A stretch of 47,217 bases of DNA from CAZCVI01 sp964502145 (GTDB taxonomy: Bacteria > Acidobacteriota > Aminicenantia > UBA2199), in the NCBI GenBank assembly GCA_964502145.1, contig CAZCVI010000060.1, positions 1 to 47,217 of the forward strand. Direction: 5' to 3'. Every line of letters begins with the position of its first letter. Positions within the stretch are counted from its first letter, which is position 1. The position numbers were made by a program, and so were the translations under genes. The notes beneath the pieces were generated by a model. It saw nothing but the letters and a program-made list of their open reading frames with translations, ran no database searches and was not told the DNA's origin. Of this stretch, positions 34,001-41,620 are shown piece by piece.

Positions 34001-35623
34001 TTACACGTCGTTTTTATTTATATCTATTATTTTTCCCTTAATTTTGTCGGCCAGCCGGGTCACTTTTTTATCGGTTTGCAGTTCATTCAAACGTGCTTCT
34101 TTTTCATCGATGGTTTTTTTATCGAGTTCCAGTTGCACCGCGACGTTCTTTTTCAGTATCTGGGTGGCGAGTTCTTTGAGATGATCGGTATGAAGCTGAC
34201 AATTTTTATAGGCGTTTTCAAATTCACCGGGAAATTGAATGGTGAGGATATCATTTTTTAAGGTTATGGCAGTAGCAGCCAGAGCGGAGGAGAGGCGTGG
34301 ATTTTCTTTGGCGACCATTTCGATGAGGCGGGGACCGATATTGGGTGTGCCGGAAGCGACCGGGTCTTTTCCAGCGAAAGGTGGGATATTATTAACTGAA
34401 AAAGGTTCGCTGGGGTAATCATCGGGCTCAGTGTTATAGGAATCGGGGGGACTGGCACTCACGGGAAGGTCTCCATGCTGTGGAGGGAAAAATTGATTGT
34501 TGCCAGTTTTTTCAATGAGTTCCTCAATGGACATGAGGGAAGGAAAATAAGAAAGCTTGAGGAAGAGGTATTCGAGGATTATCCGGGGGTTTTCGGTGCT
34601 ACGGATGGTGACTTCGAGGTCTTTGGCAGCATTAAAGTAACGTAACAACTCGATATCCCGGACATTTTTTAACATCTCTCGCAAGCGGGGAATATTTTCA
34701 GGGTTGAGGTTATGAAGTTTCTCGGAATCTTCGAGGGATTTCAAAACCAGTAGGTCTCTGAAAAATTTGAGATACTCGTTGTAGAAGAAGCGTAAATCCA
34801 TGCCGCGTTCAGCGAGGGAGTGGATTTGTTGGATGATTCCTACCCGGTTTTTGGTCAGTACATCCTGGGTGAGGGTGATAAATATTTCCTCTTCAATGAC
34901 GCCGAGGATATCAATGACGTCCTTGTCGCGTACATCACCGCTGGAAATGGCAATGGCTTGGTCCAGAATTTTCTTGGCATCCCTGAGACTGCCCTCTGAG
35001 GCTTTAGAGATTAAATACAGACCGTATTCGGTGATTTTGATATTCTCTTTGACGCAGATTTCCATCAAGAGGGTTTTGATCACCTCATAGGGAATACGTT
35101 TGAATTCAAATTGCTGGCACCGGGACACGATGGTGGCAGGAATCTTATGAAAATCGGTGGTGGCCATGATGAAGTAAGTATGGGGTGGTGGTTCCTCGAT
35201 GGTTTTGAGGAGTGCATTCCAGGCGGAATTAGAGAGCATGTGGACTTCATCAATGACAACGATACGGAACCGATTCTTGAAGGGTTTATATTTGACTTTT
35301 TCTTTCAGAGTGCGGACTTCCTCGACGCCGTTATTGGAGGCACCGTCGATTTCGATATAGTCTGGGGAATTATCCTCGGTGATCTCAATGCAGGTGGGGC
35401 AATGGTTGCAGGGTTCGCTATTGGCAGGATTTTCGCAGTTTAATGTTTTGGCCAGGATACGGGCAGCGGACGTTTTACCCACGCCTTTCATCCCGGAAAA
35501 AATCAGGGATGGATAGAGTTTATCCAGGGCAATGGCGTTTTGGAGGGTTTTGGTGATATGGGGTTGGCCGATCAAGTCGGAAAACTTCTGGGGGCGATAT
35601 TTTCGCGCTAGTGCAAGATACAT
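34001..35623 (-). CDS. dnaX: DNA polymerase III subunit gamma/tau
   Basis: 540 residues from the ATG at 35623 (MYLALARKYRPQKFSDLIGQ), the conserved start. A longer frame from 35716 would run through the SRP RNA gene and is rejected. Clamp-loader ATPase features: GMKGVGKTS (Walker A), zinc cysteines CEN...CNHCPTC, VIDEVHMLS (Walker B) and the sensor ATTDFHKIP. The C-terminal tau-like part (from about 370) is low-complexity then helical. No clear Shine-Dalgarno sequence is visible. Confidence 0.95.
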   Translation of the reverse strand: MYLALARKYRPQKFSDLIGQPHITKTLQNAIALDKLYPSLIFSGMKGVGKTSAARILAKTLNCENPANSEPCNHCPTCIEITEDNSPDYIEIDGASNNGVEEVRTLKEKVKYKPFKNRFRIVVIDEVHMLSNSAWNALLKTIEEPPPHTYFIMATTDFHKIPATIVSRCQQFEFKRIPYEVIKTLLMEICVKENIKITEYGLYLISKASEGSLRDAKKILDQAIAISSGDVRDKDVIDILGVIEEEIFITLTQDVLTKNRVGIIQQIHSLAERGMDLRFFYNEYLKFFRDLLVLKSLEDSEKLHNLNPENIPRLREMLKNVRDIELLRYFNAAKDLEVTIRSTENPRIILEYLFLKLSYFPSLMSIEELIEKTGNNQFFPPQHGDLPVSASPPDSYNTEPDDYPSEPFSVNNIPPFAGKDPVASGTPNIGPRLIEMVAKENPRLSSALAATAITLKNDILTIQFPGEFENAYKNCQLHTDHLKELATQILKKNVAVQLELDKKTIDEKEARLNELQTDKKVTRLADKIKGKIIDINKNDV

Positions 35624-35650
35624 GGCAGGGCACGTCTGGTTTGAAAAAAA

Positions 35651-35752
35651 GAGGCCCGGGAAATCCGGAACACATAAAGAGGTTTGCTTATTGCTGCTAC
35701 CTTTCGGTCCTGACACGGTTCACAATTCCTTATTGTCAGGCTCCCGGGCCAA
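35651..35752 (-). ncRNA. ffs: signal recognition particle RNA (4.5S type)
   Basis: About 100 nt on the minus strand. The ends GGCCCGGGAG (35741-35750) and CCCGGGCCTC (35651-35660) pair as the closing helix. The apical domain IV has GTCAGGACCGAAAGGTAGCAGC, read as two parts: GTCAGG with CCG, a GAAA tetraloop, and GGTAGCAGC, the Ffh-binding bulge. A run of seven T residues follows, which would end transcription. It lies directly upstream of dnaX, a frequent location. Confidence 0.92.
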
Positions 35753-35817
35753 TTTTTAATTGCTGTTTTGGTTGTTATTTGTTTTATTATATAATCCATT
35801 ATTGCCAGGTTAGAATT

Positions 35818-35904
35818 CGGAGAGGGTGGGATTTGAACCCACGGTACCGTTACCAGCACACACGCTTTCCAAGCGTGCTCCTTAAGCCACTCGGACACCT
35901 CTCC
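35818..35904 (-). tRNA. tRNA-Ser (GGA)
   Basis: 87-nt class II tRNA: acceptor GGAGAGG/CCTCTCC, anticodon stem CACGC/GCGTG with loop TTGGAAA (anticodon GGA), long variable arm, T arm with GTTCGAATC. CCA is not encoded. Confidence 0.94.
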
Positions 35905-35925
35905 ATTCACAACAGGAGAAACCCT

Positions 35926-35954
35926 ATTTTATACTGAATCGGTTCTAAATGCAA
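35926..35954 (-). promoter_or_regulatory. promoter of tRNA-Ser
   Basis: TTGCAT (35949-35954), 17 bp, TAAAAT (35926-35931) on the minus strand, 22 bp before the tRNA 5' end. Confidence 0.55.
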
Positions 35955-36050
35955 GCCTTTTTGAAAAAAAAAAGAAATCGACTTTCAATGAAAACTCGGA
36001 AACCAATTCAGGACATTCCTTTTCGAGGTTTAAAAATATTTTCAAGAGAC

Positions 36051-36079
36051 TTGACATCCGGGCGACTTTGTTCTATCAT
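36051..36079 (+). promoter_or_regulatory. promoter of the disulfide oxidoreductase gene
   Basis: Consensus TTGACA (36051-36056), 17 bp, TATCAT (36074-36079), 44 bp before the ATG. Confidence 0.65.
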
Positions 36080-36123
36080 TCGATTTCATGAGGGTATAAA
36101 CTTTTTAAAAGGAAGGTAAACAT

Positions 36124-36771
36124 ATGGGAAAACTGAACAGTAAGACAATCAAGGATTTAGAAAAAATTTTCGGGGACTTCAAAAAGACGGTGACGGTCAA
36201 GTATTTTGGCAAGAGCAGTGCCAATGAGTGTCGTTATTGCCGTGAGACGCGGGAGTTATTGGAAGGGGTCAGTGAGATATCGGATAAAATCAAGTTAGAG
36301 GTGTTCGATTTTGAAGGGGACGCGGCAGTAGTGGCGGAATATGGCATCACGCGTGCCCCGGCAATCGTGGTGATGGATGAAAAAGATTATGGGATTCGTT
36401 TTTACGGGGTGCCGGGAGGCTATGAATTCAGTTCGCTGGTGGAATCGTTTAAATTAATCTCTTCGGGTGAGAATCGGTTGGCTCCTGAAACAAGGGAATT
36501 CTTGGACGGATTGGATAAAAAGATACATCTGCAAGTTTTTGTGACGCCAACATGTCCTTATTGTCCAAACGCGGTAGTTTTGGCGCATCGGCTGGCGTAT
36601 TACTCGCCAAAGGTGGCGGCGGATATGGTGGAAGCCTCGGAATTCCCGGAACTCTCGCAGAAATACAATGTGATGGGAGTGCCGCGAACGATTATTAATG
36701 AAACATTCTTCCTAGAAGGAGCAGCGCCGGAGAGTGATCTGGTGGAAAAAATCAAAGGAGCTGTTGTATAG
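36124..36771 (+). CDS. protein disulfide oxidoreductase, two thioredoxin folds
   Basis: 215 residues of the PDO/glutaredoxin-like family: two thioredoxin folds in tandem with active sites CRYC (36-39) and CPYC (144-147) and cis-proline segments ITRAPAIVV and MGVPRTI. There is no signal peptide, so it acts in the cytoplasm, probably in thiol-disulfide exchange; in anaerobes and thermophiles such proteins pair with thioredoxin-reductase-like enzymes. The AAGGAAGG site supports the start. It is monocistronic, followed by a long AT-rich palindrome. Confidence 0.9.
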   Translation: MGKLNSKTIKDLEKIFGDFKKTVTVKYFGKSSANECRYCRETRELLEGVSEISDKIKLEVFDFEGDAAVVAEYGITRAPAIVVMDEKDYGIRFYGVPGGYEFSSLVESFKLISSGENRLAPETREFLDGLDKKIHLQVFVTPTCPYCPNAVVLAHRLAYYSPKVAADMVEASEFPELSQKYNVMGVPRTIINETFFLEGAAPESDLVEKIKGAVV

Positions 36772-36804
36772 AAGGGAATAAAAAAAGGGTACTAGTTTGG
36801 GAGC

Positions 36805-36852
36805 ATACCATATATATATGTATAAATATGTATATACATATATATATGGTAT
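36805..36852. repeat. perfect 20-bp AT-rich inverted repeat
   Basis: Arms of 20 bp (36805-36824 and 36833-36852) beginning ATACCATATATATATG, with an 8-nt loop. No U-run follows. It lies 34 bp after the disulfide oxidoreductase gene. Apart from this, 36772-37044 holds only the tRNA promoter. Confidence 0.8.
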
Positions 36853-36996
36853 CCATTCAGCGTGATGCCAAAGACTTTTTTGGGTAAATGCGCTATTAAA
36901 GAGGATAATGGGGGGAATCGGAATGGAAACGGGTTGGTTTGGGACGCGGGCCTTAAAAAAAAATGCGACAAAAAAGGGGATGGGATGAAAAAGATA

Positions 36997-37025
36997 TTGA
37001 TTAATTGAAAAGAATAGAGTATAAT
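36997..37025 (+). promoter_or_regulatory. promoter of tRNA(CAT)-tilS
   Basis: TTGATT (36997-37002), 17 bp, TATAAT (37020-37025), 19 bp before the tRNA. Confidence 0.65.
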
Positions 37026-37044
37026 GTCTTTTCTTAACATGAAT

Positions 37045-37117
37045 GGCGGTGTAGCTCAGCCGGTAGAGCAGTCGGCTCATATCCGATATGCCGGGGGTTC
37101 AAATCCCTCCACCGCTA
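37045..37117 (+). tRNA. tRNA with anticodon CAT (elongator Met, or Ile2)
   Basis: 73 nt: acceptor GGCGGTG/CACCGCT with a G-T first pair, D arm GCTC/GAGC, anticodon stem GTCGG/CCGAT and loop CTCATAT. The anticodon stem lacks the three G-C pairs of an initiator. The acceptor and T arm resemble elongator tRNA-Met, but a lysidine-modified tRNA-Ile2 is possible because tilS starts 13 bp downstream. CCA is not encoded. Confidence 0.85.
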
Positions 37118-37130
37118 TTTTGGTTCTCAC

Positions 37131-38510
37131 ATGAAAACCTTATTCCCTCAATTCCTTGAAAATATCAAAAAAAACAACCTCATTCAGAACGGTAATACCG
37201 TTATACTGGGCTTTTCCGGTGGAAAAGATTCGGTGACGCTCTTTTACCTGCTGGAAGAACTGCAACGCAGTCAAGCGATACACTTCGATTTGGTGGTGGC
37301 CTATTTTAACCACGGGTTACGCACGGATGCAGCAAAAGAACAAGCCTGGGTGGTTGATTTTTGTGAGACACACGGGGTGGAATTGCAAATGGGCGGCAAA
37401 GATGTGCTGGCGTTCAAGTCAGAGCATAAATTAAACCTGGAACATGCGGCTTCAATCTCCCGTTACGTTTTTTTTCAAGAGCTGTCAGCCCGATTTCCCA
37501 ATGCGCGGGTGGCGACTGCCCATACAAAATCGGATTTGACGGAAACGTTCCTGATCAAACTGTTCCGGGGTAGCGGATTGCAGGGATTAAGCACGATCTA
37601 TGATAAAAAAGAGAATACGATTATCCGTCCGTTGCTGTGGTTTGATGAGATGGAGATTCGTGCTTTTCTGAAGCGGAACAATATCGCGTTTTATGCGGAT
37701 TACACGAATGAGCAAGATGATTTTTTGCGCAATCGCATCCGCCATGGGGTAGTGCCGGAGATTCTCAAAATTGCACCGGAGATTCATGACCATATTTTCA
37801 GAACGGTTTCGATTATCCAGGGGGAGTATGATTATTTCAGTGGCACGGCGCGCGAAATTCTTGGGAAAGGGTTAATCTTAGGAAAGGTGTTACGGGGTAA
37901 TCTTTTAAAAAAACATCATGTGGCGTTGCAACGGCATATTATCCGGGAGTATATCCGTTTATTGAAGGGGAACTTGTTAAACATTGATTTTCGCCACATT
38001 GAGGGAATACGCACGGGTTATGAGGAAACAATGGGGCTGGCGATACCTGGGCTGGAGTTGATTTTTCATAAGGGTTATATTTTCCCGGCTGATTTCAAAG
38101 TACCAGACTATGTCTATCCTATCGATACGCCGGGGGATATTACAATCACGGCCATCAACACAATGATTGAAATGAAAATAATGACCTATTTCAAGTACCC
38201 GCAAGACAATTATTCGCTGGTACTGCCCTACTCGCGGTTAAAATTTCCGCTGGTATTTCGCGCTCCGGTGCGCGGGGATAAATATAGTAAAATCAATACG
38301 ACGGTGAACCAAAAGGTTTTCGAGATGATCCGGGTCGCAGGGTTTCCGGCAGAACTGCGGCATCTGTGCCCGGTATTGCTCAATGGGGATAGTACAATCA
38401 TATGGGTAGTGGGTTCGCCAGTTGCGGACTGGTACAAGGTCACAGACAAGACAGAAAAAAAATATCTCAAGTTGACGGTCAAACGGAATTCACAAAGTAA
38501 CCCGGATTAG
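37131..38510 (+). CDS. tilS: tRNA(Ile)-lysidine synthase
   Basis: 459 residues. The PP-loop motif SGGKDS (29-34) and the following FNHGLRTDAAKEQ and TAHTKSDLTETFLIKLFRGS are diagnostic. The middle and C-terminal substrate-binding domains are present (FPLVFRAPVRGDKY, VVGSPVADWYKV). It changes C34 of tRNA-Ile(CAU) to lysidine so that it reads AUA and is charged with isoleucine. It is probably co-transcribed with the CAT tRNA just upstream. Confidence 0.95.
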   Translation: MKTLFPQFLENIKKNNLIQNGNTVILGFSGGKDSVTLFYLLEELQRSQAIHFDLVVAYFNHGLRTDAAKEQAWVVDFCETHGVELQMGGKDVLAFKSEHKLNLEHAASISRYVFFQELSARFPNARVATAHTKSDLTETFLIKLFRGSGLQGLSTIYDKKENTIIRPLLWFDEMEIRAFLKRNNIAFYADYTNEQDDFLRNRIRHGVVPEILKIAPEIHDHIFRTVSIIQGEYDYFSGTAREILGKGLILGKVLRGNLLKKHHVALQRHIIREYIRLLKGNLLNIDFRHIEGIRTGYEETMGLAIPGLELIFHKGYIFPADFKVPDYVYPIDTPGDITITAINTMIEMKIMTYFKYPQDNYSLVLPYSRLKFPLVFRAPVRGDKYSKINTTVNQKVFEMIRVAGFPAELRHLCPVLLNGDSTIIWVVGSPVADWYKVTDKTEKKYLKLTVKRNSQSNPD

Positions 38511-38536
38511 TACAGATTTTTTAAGTCACGTCCTGA

Positions 38537-39043
38537 TCATAGATGAATTTCAAAAGCGGCCTGGAAAGTTTTCCAATTGAAAGCGGCGCCGGGGTCTTCC
38601 TTGCGGTGCGGTGCGAGTTCTTTATGACTTTTGATGTGTTGGAAAGTTAAATGAAAACGCTGGGCTTGCTGACGGAACCACCAGCCGCCAGATAAATATT
38701 GAGCGGGGGTAAAAGGGGGATGATTGACATCTGCGATGCGTTGTAAGAAGGTTTGGTAAGTATGAGCTCCGGCAATGATGAATTCCATACCGACGCTGTG
38801 GGGGTTAAATTCTTTGGCATGAAAAGCAACGTGATCTGGGGAAACGGATTGGAGTATGCGGCCATCGGGTAAACAAAAAGCGTGAACGGAGAGTTTGAGA
38901 ATATTCAACCAATCGGAGCAATAGTGATATTCGCCCAGATCATCGATTACCCATTCGCCCATGGCGTGGACGACGAGTAAATCAACAGGGTGGGTTCGTG
39001 GCTTCCAGTGCTTGCTGGGAATTTCTATAATAATTGGCTCCAT
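38537..39043 (-). CDS. N-acetylmuramoyl-L-alanine amidase (Amidase_2/AmpD-like)
   Basis: 168 residues from the ATG at 39043, chosen because AGGAGG lies 5 nt before it. Zinc-site candidates are the histidine in LLVVHAMGEW and the H/D pair in HKELAPHRKEDPGAAFNW, with VGMEFIIAG in the core, as in Amidase_2 enzymes that cut the bond between muramic acid and the peptide. There is no signal peptide, so it may act on recycled muropeptides in the cytoplasm or be released by other means. It is convergent with tilS. Confidence 0.85.
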   Translation of the reverse strand: MEPIIIEIPSKHWKPRTHPVDLLVVHAMGEWVIDDLGEYHYCSDWLNILKLSVHAFCLPDGRILQSVSPDHVAFHAKEFNPHSVGMEFIIAGAHTYQTFLQRIADVNHPPFTPAQYLSGGWWFRQQAQRFHLTFQHIKSHKELAPHRKEDPGAAFNWKTFQAAFEIHL

Positions 39044-39133
39044 GTTTTCCTCCTGATGGGTTGGGCACATTGTATTATACGTCTTCTATTATACCTGATT
39101 TGGGAGAGAGACACAATTTTTAAAGAGGGGCAG

Positions 39134-39147
39134 GATGCGGCGTCTAC
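39134..39147. repeat. partial TGCCGC element
   Basis: GATGCGGCGTCTAC matches the tail of the small hairpin family (compare 3929-3940), but the left arm is missing. Confidence 0.3.
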
Positions 39148-39154
39148 TCTATTA

Positions 39155-39646
39155 TCAGAAAACAAAACCAATGCTGGCTCCAAACCAGGGAACATAAAAG
39201 GCAGGGGTAAAACCAAAACGTAAGAGAATTCCTTTTGGTTTCGGTTGGTAACGAATCCCCAGGGTTCCAGTTATATAGGTGAGTTTTTCATAATTCGCCA
39301 TGAATGCCCCCTGATAAAAAACAACTCCCACTCCAAATTCCAGGAAAAGTTTTTTCTTCTTTCCACTATTCACCAAGACAGCCATTACTGTAGCAAGCTT
39401 GGAAGAATTATGTCTTTCAGCGCCTATTGGTAGAATCATTCCACCTACCCGTATAGCAATGCCATCGGCCAGAAATTGCTCATAATTCAATGTCCCCAAG
39501 CCCCCGTTTCCTAATGCTTCCAAATAAATGGCTTTCTGGCCTTTCCGTGACTGGTATTCGGCTGGTTTCTCCTCTACTGCAAAGCCAACCGACAACCCAA
39601 TAGACATAAACAAGACGATCAAGACTAAAATAGATTTTTTTTTCAT
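39155..39646 (-). CDS. small exported beta-barrel-like protein
   Basis: 163 residues with a signal peptide (KKSILVLIVLFMSIGLSVGFA). The mature part has short amphipathic strands (GIAIRVGGMILPIG, LFLEFGVGVVFYQG, GILLRFGFTPAFYV) and ends in phenylalanine (ASIGFVF), the usual C-terminus of outer-membrane barrels. Family and function are not recognised. The ribosome binding site is AGAGGAAG. Confidence 0.65.
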   Translation of the reverse strand: MKKKSILVLIVLFMSIGLSVGFAVEEKPAEYQSRKGQKAIYLEALGNGGLGTLNYEQFLADGIAIRVGGMILPIGAERHNSSKLATVMAVLVNSGKKKKLFLEFGVGVVFYQGAFMANYEKLTYITGTLGIRYQPKPKGILLRFGFTPAFYVPWFGASIGFVF

Positions 39647-39822
39647 TTTCTTCCTCTTATTTTTTTTTGCTGGTCATAATATCGCTGACCTCAAACCAGT
39701 TTATACAATGCAATTTCAATTTTTAAGACTATACAAAGCAATTATTTTGCCAATAATTCAGGTAGAATGATGTCCTTATTTTTTTCAGGGAGTGAGATTT
39801 TTTGCGCTGGCTTGCATTGGCT

Positions 39823-39895
39823 GCCAAATTTTTGAAATCGTTGTGGACTTATAGGACGATCTGGACTGGCTGGACATAAAATAAAAGCTTTTGGA
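39823..39895. repeat. dispersed TGGAC-type repeat, diverged copy
   Basis: This stretch aligns with 41364-41434: both share AAATTTnTGAAATCGT, then a G-TGGAC series with about 9-bp rhythm, then an A-rich run ending in GCTTTT. It fills the 318-bp gap between the barrel-like gene and the acetyltransferase; nothing else is seen there. Confidence 0.55.
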
Positions 39896-39964
39896 AGAGC
39901 ATAAATATTCTTTCTTGAAGCGATTCATGGTAAAATGGGAAAATAGTCTTCACGAGGTGAAACA

Positions 39965-40381
39965 ATGAATTCTATTACTTATGTGGAAAACACCTTGCCA
40001 GAGCAGGAGTCATTCTTTCAATTACTGCTGACTACTGGCTGGAACGATGAGTATCATTTTACGAGCTCGGACACCCAAGCCGCTTTGGCAGCCAGTTGGT
40101 ATAGGGTCTCGGCTTATGATGGTGATAAACTGGTGGGTTTTGGGCGGGTGGTTTCGGATGGGAAATGGCATGCACTGATTACTGAAATGATAGTATTACC
40201 GGAATACCAGGGGCAAGGTATCGGCAAACAGGTGCTGCAATTGCTCACGAAAACCTGTGAAAAACATGAAATCCGTGATATACAATTGTTCGCAGCCAAA
40301 GGCAAAGTTCCCTTCTATGAAAAAAACGGCTTCCAACGACGACCGGAAGAGGGACCGGGAATGGAAAAAAGAAGAAAATAA
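39965..40381 (+). CDS. GNAT-family N-acetyltransferase
   Basis: 138 residues. The acetyl-CoA site is clear: ALITEMIVLPEYQGQGIGKQ, with the Q-x-x-G-x-G/A loop, then LQLLTKTCEKH and a C-terminal FYEKNGFQRRPEEGPGM. The substrate is unknown. A GAGGTG ribosome binding site precedes the start. It is convergent with the next gene, with 16 bp between stops. Confidence 0.9.
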   Translation: MNSITYVENTLPEQESFFQLLLTTGWNDEYHFTSSDTQAALAASWYRVSAYDGDKLVGFGRVVSDGKWHALITEMIVLPEYQGQGIGKQVLQLLTKTCEKHEIRDIQLFAAKGKVPFYEKNGFQRRPEEGPGMEKRRK

Positions 40382-40397
40382 TGATTAACGCTATGGT

Positions 40398-41267
40398 TTA
40401 TAATTGTATCACTGCGCGTAATGTGAAATCAACCCAGAAAATACTGCACTCTTGCTTCACCAGCTTGGCGAGAGCGAGGCCGATATCTTTGGGCGGGGTG
40501 GGAATTTTTTGCCACCAGTGTTGATCGGATTCATAACCGACCTGGAAGGCGACGGGGTTGGGATAGAAATAAGCGGCCCAATATACGGAAAACTCTTTGA
40601 GCATTTTATCCCAGGAGTGCAGTTGTTGGCTGTCGCTGACAAAAAGAATATCACCACGATAGGTGCGGGGCATCCACAGGCGGTTCCAATGTTTTAGAAA
40701 GAGACGGTAGGTGGATTTATGTTGTTTGACTTTTTTTTCCCATTGTTGGGCGCTCTTGTCGTCGACTTGCAACCCCCAGGTAGGAATCTCGATCTCGCGG
40801 TACCACTCGACATCGACACCAAAACCAATGACACAGGGATGATGTTTATATCGATTAAGAACCAGGTCAATCAGGGTTTCGACATCGGCATTAGCGGGTT
40901 CGACCTGGAGAAAAACCTTGATGCCGTTTCTATCGAAATAGTTAAGGAAGGCTTCATGTTTATCGGTGGGGCTGAACACGGTGTTGGGATACTCTTGGCC
41001 GGGGGAAGGGAATTCAAGGAGACATGATTGGGGTCTATCCAAAACGCCGACAATCCAGACAGCACAGGGGGTGGAATTTTCAAAATACCCGGATATGGTT
41101 CGGAGGTATTTTTCCCATTCTGTTTCGGTGGGGAATGGTTTGATGCCATAGTTGGAGGAACGGGCACCGGCATATTTGATAAGATTCTCTTTTCCAGAAG
41201 AGTTGGCCATTCGGGGTACAACAAGAACAAGAATAAGCACTGCACATAAGACAACTATTTGTTTCAT
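40398..41267 (-). CDS. exported TIM-barrel-like (glycosidase-like) protein of unknown function
   Basis: 289 residues. A signal peptide (VVLCAVLILVLVVPRMANS) is followed by strands and helices in an order that suggests a TIM barrel: CAVWIVGVLD, IKVFLQVEPANADVETLIDL, HHPCVIGFGVDVEWY, GDILFVSDSQ and YWAAYFYPNPVAFQVGYESD. Acidic residues at strand ends (E in QVEPA, D/E in GVDVEWY) could be catalytic, as in glycoside hydrolases, but no family is recognised. It has no lipobox, so it is probably periplasmic or secreted. Confidence 0.65.
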   Translation of the reverse strand: MKQIVVLCAVLILVLVVPRMANSSGKENLIKYAGARSSNYGIKPFPTETEWEKYLRTISGYFENSTPCAVWIVGVLDRPQSCLLEFPSPGQEYPNTVFSPTDKHEAFLNYFDRNGIKVFLQVEPANADVETLIDLVLNRYKHHPCVIGFGVDVEWYREIEIPTWGLQVDDKSAQQWEKKVKQHKSTYRLFLKHWNRLWMPRTYRGDILFVSDSQQLHSWDKMLKEFSVYWAAYFYPNPVAFQVGYESDQHWWQKIPTPPKDIGLALAKLVKQECSIFWVDFTLRAVIQL

Positions 41268-41385
41268 CAGGTCACCATATTTTTTTCACTTATTGGTAAT
41301 GGAGCTAAGGAAATGAATAACACAGAATGCAGTAGAAATCAAGTTCAAAAGTGTACCTAAATCCACCGTCAAATTTCTGAAATCG

Positions 41386-41493
41386 TGGTGGACGATATGG
41401 ACTTAGTGGACGATATAGACAAAAAAATGCTTTTGTTTTTGCTCCACATCGTCCACATCGTCCATATCGTCCACTCTGTCCATGTCGTCCATA
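41386..41493. repeat. 9-bp GTCCA-type tandem repeats forming a long inverted repeat
   Basis: About six units of [A/T]TCGTCCA[C/T] (41443-41493) face the reverse-oriented units GTGGACGATATGGAC and GTGGACGATATAGAC (41386-41420) across a 22-nt spacer, giving a hairpin with arms of about 33 bp. Together with flanks it occupies the gap between the TIM-barrel gene and pepP (41268-41620). A diverged copy is at 39823-39895. Confidence 0.7.
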
Positions 41494-41620
41494 TTTTTTC
41501 ACCAATCTGATGGCGAATCTAGGTCTAGTGCAAACATCCTGCTTGCGTTTTTTTTCTAAAAAAACTTTAACCCGGAAAGAAACAGGGCGTATGACCATAC
41601 GTCCCTACACCCTATATCAT

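Noticed and set aside
34001..35623. Programmed frameshift producing gamma and tau forms of DnaX
   Set aside because: I found no convincing slippery A-run with a stop and hairpin in the expected place.
35624..35716. N-terminal extension of dnaX
   Set aside because: It would translate the SRP RNA terminator and 3' half. The conserved start MYLALARKYRP lies at 35623.
37045..37117. Initiator tRNA-fMet
   Set aside because: It lacks the mismatch at the first acceptor position typical of initiators and the three G-C pairs in the anticodon stem.
41305..41598. 97-codon frame on the minus strand (GRHGQSGRYGRCGRCG)
   Set aside because: It translates the 9-bp repeat and its flanks. There is no ribosome binding site.
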